This document shows, one piece after another, positions 11,780 to 23,849 of a DNA stretch of 64,000 nucleotides. The notes under the pieces were generated by a model that was not told the DNA's origin, did no database searches, and was given only the letters and a program-made list of their open reading frames with translations. The position numbers and the translations under genes are program-made. Origin of the DNA: Thereva unica (taxonomy: Eukaryota; Arthropoda; Insecta; Diptera; Therevidae); assembly GCA_949987705.1 (NCBI GenBank), contig OX465284.1:111211163-111275162 (forward strand), in the 5' to 3' direction. The first letter of the stretch is position 1; each line of letters opens with the position of its first letter.

Positions 11780-13620
11780 GTTTAAAATTAACCAACTTAC
11801 GTTCCGACCGCTCATTTCGTCTCATTTTAGCTTCGTGTTCGTCTCATGGAAATGTCTTATGGAAATGTCAAATATCCAACTTTAAAAACGGACGGAATGA
11901 ATTGGTTCTGTTTCAGGCTTTTGCCCCCCTATTCAGCTTTACAGAAAAATAACGCGGTATCCCCCGTGGAGTAAGCAATCAGACCTATTAAGTTCAGGCT
12001 TAAGCGAAGAAACTCGCTCTTGCTCCATCGGCGCAGTTGTGGTGGTATTACATAGAAGCCATCGGAATGAAAGCGCGTTTTAACGTCGGCAGTTCGTTCA
12101 CTTTCTTCGCTACTATATCTTTTCGAGCATTCGACATTAACAAAGATAGTCGACAGTACAAAGGGGTTTGTTACCATGGAAAATACTTCTACATAACATA
12201 TTGGTACATAAATACCAAGGATATAATTCCTTAAAGGATAATTAGACGTTTAAATAATTTTTTCTCCATTCATAATCCCATTTTTGCTCTTCCCTTTTTG
12301 GCTTCTTCTCTCTGACTCTGGAGGATTCAATTCGATGAAAGAATTCTTGACGGAGCTAATAAAGTTCGACACGAAATGCCAATAGCAATAAATCTCCCCT
12401 GTCCCGTCACGTCATTTAATCTTGTCCTGAAACCTAACTCCAACCACCCCCAGGACCCAACCCGCAATCTGCAGAAAAGATACAGTTCCCTTTATTTTAT
12501 TTTTTGATTTAGCCAAGATTATTGATTCCGTCTAGCTCACTTCGGATTAGGCGGAAAATTTAAATTGTTTTTAGCAAAAAAAACTTCTTTTAATTAAATT
12601 TTTACCACAATCCAAACTCCACCCGCTTCAGTCGAGAGCAAAGGTCGGTATCTCTGCGATTCCATTACCGCACGGGATTAAAACCACCCCGCAATAATAA
12701 TTCACATGTACTCGTGGCTCGTGCAAGTTTTTCAATTAATGCGATGACTCTCGACTGCTCCAGGTTAAAAAATTGCAGAGCGCCGCTAAATGGGGCCAAG
12801 CGATGAAAGGAGCTGAATAAGTCGGGAATGATGCTCACGAAAGTTTTTGGAGCATTCATTGGTCAGACTTCTTAATGGCACTGGCAGAGCATCCTTTGTC
12901 TAGTGGCCGGCTAGGGTGGAGCGCTAGGAATGCGGGGGTACAGAATAAGACCAGACATTATAAGTGGGATTGTGTGCAAGTAGCAAAAAATGAGGAAAAA
13001 TAAAATACAATACAAATGGCGGTGGGTGGCGCTCTGGCGACTAGGAGAAAGTTTTGATTGTTCATTTTTATCGTCCACCAGGAATTTTATTCGGGAGCTG
13101 AAGGATTGCTACTTGCTGCTTACGGTGGCTACAATGGGCACATGAAAAACAGAAGTTTTCCACTCACTGTCGTCATTTGTTTTGACGTGTAATTAAGCGC
13201 TAGTAACGGCGTCCACCAGACTTGCTTTAGTGGAAATGCTTTCAGACATGTGGTTAGTTGGCTGGATACATTCTGATGGAAGTTTCCTTTGCGTTGATTT
13301 TTAATTTAGAAATTCTCTATTGCAATTGAATGGCTGCAAGTCGTCCGTCGCGTTAATTAACTCCACTTTTTAATAAAAATTAAATTGTGGCTGGAAAAGA
13401 AACCTCTTCGAATATGGAGAGAACCACACAACCCCATTGAATAGAAAACCTGGCAATTCCTCTTCATTATGAGTAAAATTTAAAATTAAAATCTCGTAAC
13501 TCTTTTATTTTAGAATCCTCAAATCTAGTAATTCCATAAGAAATTAATAGAGCCAAGTGATAGAGGTGCGCTGTAGAAAATATATTAGCCAAGGTCCAGA
13601 TAACCAGAAGGATAGATTGG
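11780..13620. other. No gene recognised
   Basis: No recognisable coding sequence. A short segment near 12148-12165 (CGACAGTACAAAGGGG) matches the 3' part of the SINE at 45140 but is too short to call. Confidence 0.4.
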
Positions 13621-14420
13621 CTCGACATTGAAGGCTGGCGAAACAAAGATACGACGAAATACGAAAAATCGCAACCAAGATATGCAGAAAACCAAACATA
13701 TTGTGGTGATTTATGCGCCATCTATTAGAAATTTGGAACAACGGTTATTTGTGATGACTATGACAGGGCGCCATCTATTAGGAAGGACGCTAATTGAAGA
13801 TAAAGCTTTCCGGAAGGAAAGAATATTCCAGCACTAGAAAATGGGCGAAAGTTCTAAAAGTTTTGGCATAGGCTCTGGCATAGAAGGCAGCGAAGCAAGC
13901 TACACGGAGTGCAGATCGACTCAGGGAAATTCACACGACAGAGGACATTTGCAACCGAATACATACTACGGAAGTACGCCGTCGACTCCTGAACTGAAGG
14001 CAGAAGGAACTGACTCCGTGTCGCTGAAAGCAGCAGGGAAACGAATAAAAACTAACTCCATGGGGCGGGAGTTGGTCGAGGGAATCGAAGCTCTTGGTGT
14101 CATCATCTACATCAAGCAACTGCAGCGTAGCGGCAACAGCTTTGTCATCGATGGGAAAATTGGAGCCGAAAAATTTGCAATTACTGTAGATACTGAGATA
14201 CTGGCTCTTCAAAATTTGTCATCAAGTCAGCCCGATCGCAAATAAGTGGCTGAAAGACGTATACCAATACAGATTGAAAACTACAACAGGAGAGCCAGAA
14301 CGATTGTGTGAGGAAACATTCATTCCTGATAGCTGATATAACCGACGAGTGTATTGTCGGGCTGGACTTTATGATAACACACAATTCTACTGGACATCGG
14401 AGATGGAACTGAAATATGAT
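13620..14420 (+). pseudogene. Ty3/gypsy-like gag/protease relic
   Basis: At about 14120-14200 the plus strand reads GNSFVIDGKIGAEKFAITVD. This resembles the start of a retroviral aspartic protease, with the usual VDTGA active site reading VDTEI. At about 14325-14375, after frameshifts, ITDECIVGLDF fits the conserved C-terminal part of the same domain. Upstream, the 13841-14100 frame is polar and gag-like but not diagnostic. The downstream 14420-14800 sequence is a decayed continuation. Confidence 0.6.
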
Positions 14421-14839
14421 AAGGAGAATCTAATGGCCACAAAACCCACTTGTTATATGCAACTGAAAGCCGTCGTTTGTGAAAAATCCGTGCTTCCTCC
14501 GTGCGTTGAAAAATACTAGCGACAGTCGATGGTGATCGCGGGAGCTACAGATTCCACCTAATTGAACCGGAGAGAACGGAACAAATGAAAAGTATAGCAA
14601 TTGGAAAAATCTGTTGAGCATCGAAGACAAGAAGGAATTATTCATAAGAGCGCTAAGTACCAACGAACGAGAAATACGATTGAAGAGGGAAACGATTTTG
14701 TAAAAAGAAGGCCCGGCAGAACCGATTACATCAGTGGAGTACGCTAACACGGAAACGGTAGCAAAACCAAAGCCAAAGGCCACGAAATTAGAAAACACAG
14801 TACTCTCAACTAATTGTCTCGAACAACAACATCCTTGCG

Positions 14840-14992
14840 ATCAGGAATGTAAAGAGGGAAGAAGAAAGAAGGAAAGTTATATAGGTCGGGAAAATCGGAA
14901 AGGCGAAGGACCGTGGTGCTGCCGGGACTCGAACCCCGGACCTCTGCGATTGTAGCTAGGCGCCTTACCCCTATACTACCGAGTTCCCCAAC
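14840..14992 (-). mobile_element. tRNA-derived SINE, 3'-truncated copy
   Basis: Read on the minus strand from 14992, the head is tRNA-like. It has an A-box-like stretch (GTAGTATAGGGGTAAGG) and an exact B box, GGTTCGAGTCC, at 14925-14935. The body continues into the CTTTCCTTCTTTCTTCTTCC stretch also seen in the two longer copies. It stops at about 14840, so it is truncated. The longer copies show that this is a SINE and not a working tRNA. Confidence 0.82.
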
Positions 14993-17439
14993 AAAAACGT
15001 TTAGATTCAATAAAATTCCAAACAGGAAACGTTCGGATGCGCTCATTACAATAATTTCACGTCCTATTTTCTATCATGGTCTATAAGCTTAGAATATAAA
15101 ACTACAGGAATGGCCCTTGACGAATTAAAGGGTAGCGAAACTCTTGCTGTATGAGTGTTCACGCTTTGGTAGTTGTTTGTCCACTGAAAGCGAGTGCAAT
15201 AGAGGAGGGGCCACGCCATCACTTCGAATTTTAATCAGCTGATCCCTTGAATTTTGCGTTGGGTCAGTTAATGTAAACAAAGTAATCCAAGCAAACAAAA
15301 TTTATATAATTTGGCGTATTTAACGCAATGATTCACATATTTATTAATATAAATATGTAATATGTGTGTTTAGGAAGTATTTTATTAGCACATTTACCTG
15401 AAGAAAGATGTTCCTCTTGACAATTCCATATTATTTCTATATTCACAAACTGCAAACTTCATTCTCCTTTTTTTACAGAAAACTCACTTATAAGAACTTT
15501 AATTACACTAAAAACAACACTTTACACTTTCTTTCTTTGTTTTAAATTATTTTTAAGAAAAACTATTTGCGAAAACTTTATAAAAAGAAAATATTCAACC
15601 GAACGCGGCAAAATGAGCCAACTTGACAGTTGTCTGACCACGGTGTTACCATCACATTTGAAATCCAACATTTTTAATAAAACGATTTGACGAAATCCAA
15701 ATTTGTTTACACCGAATCAAGCAGTTTCCTCACTTGATCAATTATCATAACAATTTTCTTTTTAAAATACAAATAAAATTAAATTTTTCGCGATTTATAT
15801 TTTCTTATTTTTGATATTACATTATTTTCCAGCGTATCTGACATTGTGGCGATTGCAAATTAATTCAAAAACTTACCGCACGAAATGTTGAACGTGTAGA
15901 ACTGGCCGTTGAAAGAGGCTATAACCTCCAGTCTTGCACTTCAAAAATAAATGGCAGTGATTGTGATACTTAACAGTGGATTATTTTTATTAATTTATAT
16001 CTTATCTTAAATTATATTTTAGCTGATGTAAGTGCTCTTCTCCGTTGATCAAACAACTATCGATAAATTTAAGCCAAGGCAAAGTAAGTCTTTTACATTA
16101 TTTTACTTATGTAGATACTATGTAAGAACATTGAAGGACATTGGTGAGAATTACCGTCAAAAAACTCCTTCAAAAGATCCTTGCTCCTCGAAGAATGCTA
16201 ATAAACATCGATATTGTTCGAAAATGTTACCGTTAAAGTATTCCCAAAAGTATGACAATTATGAGAAATTCTATCGACAAAAAAAACCTTTTAAAATTAC
16301 AAAAAAAAAGTGTCAACAATGTCTGAAATTCTTTTAATTAATTTTCAATATCTTTCCTCTTCATTTTGAATAAACAAAATCTTAAACTTTCCAAGCTGCA
16401 AACGCCGCCATGAAATCGGTCCGCACTCTCCTCCATCTCGCCGCCGCCACTCGCCTATAAATCAACAAAGGATTCTCTCATTATAATTCCAGCAACAACG
16501 ACTCCCAAGACCCATTTTAATTTGAGAGCTCTTCGAAAACGATACCCTTTCTGGGGACTCAATTTTTAATTTCAATTAAGTCCCCGGCAGGATGCTCGTC
16601 CTGCAGCACCTTGTGCTATTGATTCAGGTGAACACGGCTGAATCCTGATTCCCGCTCATCGGCGGCGGATGGTGGATGGTCGTACATTTCATATGGACAT
16701 GGGAACGTGGAGGATATATGGAGAAGCTTAGAGTGAACTTCCTTTCGTCCCGGGGAATCCTTTTACGTTTCTTAAGGTCTTTGCTGGATTTCCAAAAAAG
16801 GATTTGCTGGTGGACAGCCCTTCGTCAGTTCGGACCTCCTTTGTTCAATTATTTTTTTATAATTAATGTGCAAATAAGTTGTGCTGGGGCCTTGTGCTCG
16901 GGAAACTTTCGGGGCATTTGCATTAACAGAGTTCGGGGGATGTTCGCAGTCTTGTCGCTTGGTGTAAATTATGCTTCGGGGAACTTTATCCCTGTGTCAG
17001 TATGGAAATTAGGTGAGCTCGGTGCCTGATAGGATTTAATTAGCATGCAAATTTATTTAGTGAATTTGTTGTCTTCTTGTTCCGTTCTGATTGATTATTT
17101 TGTTTGAAATTAAATTGAATTTAGTGTAGAGCAAGCAAGAAGTCGTTCCGCAATGGATGAGGTGTTTAAAAACTTTGGCGCTCTTGCTTTTCTTTATATT
17201 CAAGTACGAAACGAGAGACGAGAGCATGTGGAACTTTAACTAACTAAAGGAAAACATCGTGAATATTGTTGTTTTTTAAATCAAAAGATCCCAGGGATAG
17301 TTTGTTTGATAGATGTCGAATCACACCACTTTGTGTGGGTCCTTTTTCAGCATTCTGTCTTGAATCGATTCAGTGCGGTTAGAATAGTATAGAATTCCTC
17401 TAAGTACAGTCGGAAGGTTGCATCTTCAAGAATTCTCAT
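14993..17439. other. No gene recognised; AT-rich, includes an unclassified open frame
   Basis: The stretch 15240-16400 is strongly AT-rich. An open frame at 16032-16337 encodes a Lys/Tyr-rich 101-residue product with no recognisable domain, most likely chance. Another at 16676-17029 shows nothing convincing. Confidence 0.4.
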
Positions 17440-18830
17440 TCTTTTCAGCTGATACCGAAACTTTGGTGACCGTGAGGGATCCGCCGACATTCATCAAACT
17501 TCTGGTGGAACGCAGAGATCGGTGACTGCCGAAGGGCCTGCCTAATATCCAGAAGGAGAACTCAGAGGTATCGAAACCAACCGGATTTCTACGAGCTCCT
17601 CAAAAGATATAAGAAAGCGAGAAAAAGGCTGAACAAGGCCATCGCTAGAAGTAAATCCAAGCACTTCAAAATGTTGTGCAGAAAAGCAGACTCAGATCCC
17701 AGGGACGGAGCCTGTAAAATAGGTTATGCCTCCGCAGATCACCTGACCGCGCTTCTCCAAAGTATAGTGTTCGTCCTGTTTCCACAGCACCGTCGATCTA
17801 TCCACACTTCAGGTGAACCCAGAAGAGATACACGCGGTAGCCGCATAGGAGATTCTGAAAGCCGCAAAAAAGGTAGCCATCAATAAGGCCCCTGGCATGG
17901 ATGGCGTACCAAATAAAGCGACGAAACTACCATAGTGCCTGAGAGAGGGATTTTCCCAGAGCGATGGAAACAGCAGAAGCTCATGTTCCTACCGAAGCCG
18001 AACTAGCCTTTAGGGGGGCCCTCGTCCTACAGACCGATATGCCACCTTCGTTGCATAGGCAAATTTTTCGAGAGGGTGATCTGTAACAGAATACTCCCTA
18101 GCGTCAACAAGGTAGGTGGCCTGTCAGACAAGCAATTCAGCTTCAGAAAGGCCAGATCGACGACTGATGCAGTCAACATGGTGGTGGGCATAGCAAGAGC
18201 CGACATGAAGAAAAATCACTGCTGCGCGCTGATGACCCTCGACGGCTTTCAACTCAGCGAGGTGGAGCAAAATAGTCGAGGCGTTGATCAAGCTAGACAC
18301 ACCAAAGTACCTAGTGCGAATAGTGGCCGACTACCTTCAGGGTGGGCGCTTCGTTGTGATCCAGAAGATGGTCCGCAGGTGTTCGGGGCAAAATGTGGTG
18401 CTCCGCAGGATTCCGTCCTGGGCCCTCTCCTATGGATTGCAATGTACAATGATGTTTTGGGGCTTCGTCCTACAAAGGAAGCCGTGGCGATCGGGTTCGC
18501 GGATGACATCTGGGTAGTTGCGTTTAGAGAAACACACAGATGGCATCGAACTGTATGCGGACGAAGCGATCTGGGAAATAAAAGCGTCGCCAGAACGTGC
18601 AGAACGTGCACAAAACTGAAGCTTGCTGAGCACAAAACTGAAGCGGTGCTGATCAGCAGACGGAGAAAGCTGGTATCCGCAAAGATCAAGGTAGGGGTAC
18701 AGATCATCCACTCACAGCTCGCTCTGAGGTACCTTGGGGTGATAATCGACCTGAGGCTGAATTTCAAAGCGTACTTGGAGGGCACCTATTGTACTCTTAC
18801 CAGCACCTATACCTCATATTTGTAGGCCAG
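17440..18830 (+). pseudogene. R1-like LINE reverse transcriptase relic
   Basis: This is the best-preserved R1-type RT in the window. At about 17600-17660 it reads LNKAIARSKSKHFK, followed by a compressed linker. At about 17890-18050, in shifting frames, it gives INKAPGMDGVP and SSYRPICHLRCIGKFFERV. From 18076 one frame runs for 249 codons: ICNRILPSVNKVGGLSDKQF, FRKARSTTDAVNMV, PQDSVLGPLLW, FADDIWVV (the YADD box, as FADD), KLAEHKTEAVLIS and LRYLGVIIDLRLNFKA. Several shifts, for example around 18250-18400, show that the copy is dead. No endonuclease could be placed, so it is 5'-truncated. Confidence 0.88.
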
Positions 18831-20369
18831 ACTTCTTGAACAGGTTTAGCAGCTTGTCTACTTTGTTACTCACACTTGTTCAATCCTTGCTTAATCGCAT
18901 GGCACCGAACAATGAGACCCTTTCAGCTCGACATTGCTGGACAGTCACAAAAAACAGCGTTCAGGTGGGACGCTCTGTCTTTCAATACGCCAATGCTTGG
19001 GCTCATAGCCAAATAGGGTTGTCAGAGAAGTGAACACTAGAAGAAGAGCAAGAGTTAGCTTAACCAGTCTTCCGCCGCATAGTACATTTCCTTTTCAACA
19101 TTTTTGTTTTTAAAGGAAATCAGAACGAGGAGGGCGTCATCACGAACATAACAATAATAGTACGAACATAACATTTACCAAGCACAGACAGCAACTAGCT
19201 ATTCAAGCATGTTTGTAGCATGTGGAGGCGAAAGGAAAACTACAAAAACTTACACAAAAAGATTGGCCATGGATGCTTGTAAATTTTGCAGACATGTGTT
19301 TGCCTTAAAAGAGATTTGTCTATTCATTGGTCTGGCTGTAATCTTCAAATCCTACGTTCACTCTTGTGCACTTGTAACTCATTTGCTTTGGTTGGGATCA
19401 AAGGTAATGTTTCTGGGTCATTACAGACTGCACCGCCGAACTTCATTAGAGATGGAGCCTTATGCTCTAATATCAATGCATGGGGTCACTTAGCGAATGC
19501 AACATGTGGAACACCCTTTCACATTGAAAATTTCTGAATTTGGGAAGCATCCGAGCGGTTGAGCACAAAACGCACTGCTTTCACCTCTAGCAGCTGCTTG
19601 CTCCCCTTCAACTATATTCCTATTCTCTTTCATTTTCCCTTCGAAGTAAACTAACGACGACCAGGCATTGCACTATGACGAACCCAAAACCACGATGGTC
19701 TGGTAGTACCGTGTGAGCTTAAAACTTTTGTTGGGCGCTTACGTTGCGTGGGTCGTCGTACAACAGATCCTGTATGCAGCAATCAATTACAGCAAATTTC
19801 AGCTTCCACCCCCGCTTAAGGTCGCCCTTATGAGGAAAGCAAATAAGCATAAAAAAGGATTCTCATTCAGATTGACATTAAATCTATATCAACAAAGCAA
19901 GGGCAGCCAAGACTTTCTTCCTCCCTTCGTTTGCGATTTTTACTGTGGAATTTCTCCACGCAAAATTAAATCCCGAGCGAAAATAGACGAAGCAAGAAAA
20001 GGGGTTTTTGTTGCAGTGACTTTCGCCTTGCAGCGGTGCAGAGTGAAGTTTTAATCTGGAGACTGGAAATTTACCTTGGCAATTACCTAGGGGTTTCCTT
20101 TTTTCAAATTAAGCATATTCCCCGGCAACGCAGGAGCTCCATGTGATCCTCGCAGGAGGAAGTGTGTTGACTCAGAATAAGTTTCAAGTTTTCTTCTCCC
20201 GATTTATCGTGATTTTGGAGGATTATGTTCTTAGCATTTTTGTGTTGTTATTAAGGAAATATTTACTTTTGGAGTAGAGCGACTTCTTTTCAAAATAAAT
20301 GTATAAATAAAATTTGTTTAACAAAAAGTTAAGCGGACTTTGTTCTAGTTTTGACGTAAAGCGAATTTT
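18831..20369. other. No gene recognised
   Basis: The open frames at 19209-19537 and 19713-20054 match no family I recognise. They overlap other frames and lack splice context, so none is called. Confidence 0.4.
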
Positions 20370-20600
20370 ATTTTGTAGCGACTACGATGCGTCCACAACG
20401 ACATCTACACTTCAAACATAAAGACATATCACAACACTGCACAAATATATCCGGAAACTGCTGTACACAAACCACAGCGAAAACACTCAAACTTCTACAC
20501 GGCGAATCCCAGACGTTTTAGTAAGTAGGCGTAGGATAATTTATTATTTAATTTTAATGAATTTGTCATAGTTTGAATAATTTCTGTGACAACGAATCCC
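20370..20600 (+). mobile_element. LTR of a gypsy-type retrotransposon (partial)
   Basis: The segment at about 20375-20450 (GCGACTACGATGCGTCCACA and following bases) recurs in inverted orientation at 22205-22280. It is followed at about 20593 by TTTGGTGACCCCGATGTGAT, which has the look of a primer-binding site and leader just after a 5' LTR. The LTR start is not clear. Confidence 0.5.
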
Positions 20601-21010
20601 CACAGAAGTTTGGTGACCCCGATGTGATCCGAGAAGGAGGACCCCCACGCTTTCGGAGAAGGAGGACCCAGACTATTTTCTGATCTGAGACTACTGCGAC
20701 TATAGAGGGAGGACTGCAAACGAAGAAAGGAAGACCCATATCTCTCCTTAAAGGGGAAAGGACCATTACCTTAGAAGGAAGGAGAGAAACACGCATCCAG
20801 CTATATAGAAGCCTGCAACCGAAAGAAGGAAGACCCATATCCATATCATTGAAGGAAGACCCGATGTCAGAGAAGGAAGGAGGAAAGACGTGCATTCAGT
20901 CATAACCACATATCCCAAGCAAGGGAGTTAGCACCCATCTCCTCGAACGGAGAAAGACCCGATACCCCATAAGGAGGAAAGGAAGTCAGTCCGACGTAAG
21001 ACGGTTGGTT
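20601..21010 (+). repeat. Purine-rich leader of the LTR element, degenerate GAAGGAGGACC repeats
   Basis: After the putative primer-binding site, the motif GAAGGAGGACCC and variants (GAAGGAAGACCC) recur irregularly for about 400 bases. No gag frame is intact. Confidence 0.45.
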
Positions 21011-21119
21011 TTAATGGTAGTAATAGAGTTAACCCTTCTAATACAGAAGGCGCACTTCTCAGCTGGGCCAAGACAGATTTACCAACTCACCACAACCAAG
21101 CCGACCTTTCCATTAAGGA

Positions 21120-21497
21120 GCTGATGAGCAAATGGAAGAACTATTAGGTTTTCCCAACGAAGATCAACAGATGCCTGCGTCGTATCCTAAAAATCCGCTG
21201 GATAGAATTTCAAACGAAGATCTATGGCGCCCTGCTGGCCAAGAAAGGATAGACGACCAAATCAGGCGAAGGAAATGGAATAGGGTTGGCCACGACGCGA
21301 AAACGAAAATCTAGCCAAACAGACCCTTGACTGGAATCCGCAAGGATCCCGTCGAGTCGGAAGACCTAGAAGAACTGTACTAGCAGAAGCCGCAACAACT
21401 GGGAGATCCTGGTAGGAGCTGAGAGCTGTGGCGCAAAACAGAGTCCGCTGGAGGGCAACTGTTTCCGTTCTATGTCCCATGAGGGATTAAAGGAGCG
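21120..21497 (+). pseudogene. LINE C-terminal tail fragment
   Basis: The plus strand reads DRISNEDLWRPAGQERIDDQ and IRRRKWNRVGH at about 21200-21290, then shifted frames giving RRPRRTVLAEAATT and VAQNRVRWRATVSVLC. This is the family-typical C-terminal tail after a LINE reverse transcriptase (compare RRLRWFGHV-type tails). It shares sequence with the block at 4486-4665. Confidence 0.72.
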
Positions 21498-21499
21498 CA

Positions 21500-22040
21500 A
21501 TGATGATGATACTCTTTATCTGACGATACAATTTGATGTCATCAGCTTAAATCAATATTCTACAGTGTCTTAGCAAGGGAACAATGTCATCAATCGATAG
21601 AATAAAGAAAAGAGGGCCAAGATGACTTCATTGAGGGACACCGGATGTCGCTTCAATGGTTGCTGGTATGGATCCACGAAAAAGAGCGACGTCCGCTAGA
21701 GACTAGAACCATACTAGAAGGGCTTGCGGAAAGCCTAACATTCTTAATTTCAGAATTATAATGGAATGGGAGAGCTTGTCAAATGCCTTACTAAAATCAG
21801 TGTAAACACAATTACTTTGACAACCGGAAACGAAACCTTCGACAGCATGAGCAGTGAACTGAAGAAGATTGGTGGTGGTGCAACGAGCTGCAAGAAAACC
21901 ATGTTGATTCGTTTAGACCAGCCTCTTGCAGATAGGAACGAGTGTAGAATAGATAATTGATTCAAAAAGTTTCGGTTTAGCAGAAAATTTCGCAACTGGC
22001 TTAAAATTCGATATTTCATTCTTGCTACCACTTTGAACAC
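21500..22040 (-). pseudogene. Jockey-like LINE reverse transcriptase fragment
   Basis: The minus strand from about 22000 down reads, across frameshifts, an FESIIYSTL-type box, QHGFLAARCTTTNLLQFT, YTDFSKAFDKLSHSIIILKL, a GVPQ..HLGPLFFIL box, and ADDIKLY near 21520. These are RT motifs 2-5 of the Jockey clade. A longer relative sits at 46850-49280. It is abutted directly by the LINE tail in the opposite orientation. Confidence 0.8.
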
Positions 22041-22194
22041 TTGTATACAGTTACCATTTTAAGGGAAGCTGCCCGTGTATATACGCTACGCTTGCCCGGT
22101 GTCCAGAAAGAAGGATGTCCCCGCAGAAGAAAGAAGAACGAAGAAAGAAACAAGAAGAGGGAAGAAAGAAAAAGGAAGATCGAGTAGACACACA

Positions 22195-22290
22195 GGTCAA
22201 GCTGACTTGTGTTGTTATATGCCTTTATGTTTGAAGTGTAGATGGCGTTGTGAACGCATCGTAGTCGCCATAATTTACATGAGAACTGCG
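22195..22290 (-). repeat. LTR fragment, inverted relative to the one at 20375-20450
   Basis: TTTATGTTTGAAGTGTAGAT and the following bases match the reverse complement of 20375-20450 closely over about 75 bases. The short motif GCGCCATCTAT follows at about 22290-22300. Confidence 0.6.
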
Positions 22291-22299
22291 CCATCTATC

Positions 22300-23440
22300 C
22301 TTGAAAGTTTTCTTTGTTATTATTTACTTTCTTAAATTTTTAACAGAAAATCAAAAATTTTGAGTAGTAATGTCTTTCCGATGGATTATTTCGATGTTTT
22401 TTTTTTTTTTTAAATTTAAGACTCTTATGGTTTTATTACTCAATTTTGTACAAGGCTAAGAATTCGTCTACTCAGCCTGCAAATCCTACAAAATATTGCC
22501 AAATTCAAATTGCTTTGTTTTTAATTGTAGCCTGTTTAAAGTGATTTTGAAAATGAAATTGTTCAAAGAAAATCCTTCTTCTAAATACACACTCTCCTTG
22601 AAACATCTCCTAAAATCGCGCCTTCTTAATGCTAAACGAATGAAAAATAAAATTAAAAAATTCCGCGAATATTTGAAAATAATTAAAATTTTAAATCATT
22701 TTGATTAACGCTTCGCTCAGGGATTAGGGAATATTATTTGCACCTGTGTAATTTATTTTTAGAAATATAAAGGTAGGAAAGCGCTCCTTATCGTCCGCGC
22801 ACATTTCTCAAGGAAACCTTCCGCTAATTTTTGACTAAGAAAAAAAGTTTTTTTCTGTGTTTCCGTTGCTTACTTTTTTACGGCAAAGGTAAGAAAAAAT
22901 TTCTTTTCTAAGAATTTTATTGTCGAAGGAATTCCTTGGAATGAATCCTTCTGGGGTGTTCCTTCTCAAAAAAGAATGATGGACAACTCGTTTTTATTTT
23001 TTATTTAATATATTTAAAAGGGGAAAGGGGAACGTGGAAGTTTATTGTTTGTTATTGCGGCTCTTACTTTTCTTGTTGTGGATGGAAATGGGGTTTTGAA
23101 CGGATTATATAAATGATAAAAAATTGAAATTGATTAGAAGCATTGTGCAGCCATTTGTTTTTTGTTTGAATTAACAATCAAATTAGAATTTTAAGAATAA
23201 AGCGGCACGTCTAATTGGAGTTCTAGATTGATCCGATATTGATTCGACCTCTCAGCTCAACTTAATCCAATAGTCCCAATTCCTACTCATAGTCATCCAG
23301 TTTGACTTATCTTAACTCTAGGTGATCGGGTCGGGTTACGCCGTCCATCCTATTTTTATACGCTTTATATTAGTTTCGCCTGTATCTTGTATGTAAACAA
23401 ATCAAACTTATTTGCGTGAAAATGCAATCTTACCATTTCA
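22300..23440. other. No gene recognised
   Basis: AT-rich with a T-run of about 14 near 22398. The open frame at 22496-22708 is Lys-rich with no domain. Confidence 0.4.
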
Positions 23441-23800
23441 TAGATAAATCAAGATGGCGGTTCAAAGATGGCTGCCGAATTTCGAAATATGTGCTCCACC
23501 CTCCCGACATGGGTATTAAATGAAAGAGTATGATAAGAGGAATACAATAAGCTATTTGGTGTCATTCTAAATTCAAAATGGCGGCCAACACAAAATGGCG
23601 GGCTATCTTCTTCTTTACAACCCACTCGGTATGGGTATCAACCCGAGTAATAATAAAATAAGGGCATATCGCGGCCAAACAGCGGGCGCTGGGGCTTTTA
23701 AGGGGTATATGGCGGGCGTAGAATTTTTAACCATTTTTAATGGGGACATACACGGCCTTTCGACGCACGGCCAAAGTTGACCAAAAGATTTAAATGGCCA
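23440..23800. repeat. Dispersed 'AAAATGGCGG' repeat segment
   Basis: Contains ATTCAAAATGGCGGCC at about 23570, ATGGGTATCAA twice, and GGAATACAATAAGC near 23540. The last two recur in the array at 24770-24965. It has the same TTCAAAATGGCGG signature as the segments at 41645-41825, 45228-45270 and 52710-52995. Confidence 0.55.
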
Positions 23801-23849
23801 ATTAGCTCGCTTTCTTGTCTGTCTGTTTGCCCGGTACAAATATTGCAAT

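Noticed and set aside
16032..16337. 101-codon Lys/Tyr-rich open frame
   Set aside because: AT-rich composition explains the Lys/Tyr content. There is no domain and no paralogue in the window.
18288..18785. 165-codon minus-strand open frame
   Set aside because: It lies antisense to the R1-like RT, whose motifs are on the plus strand.
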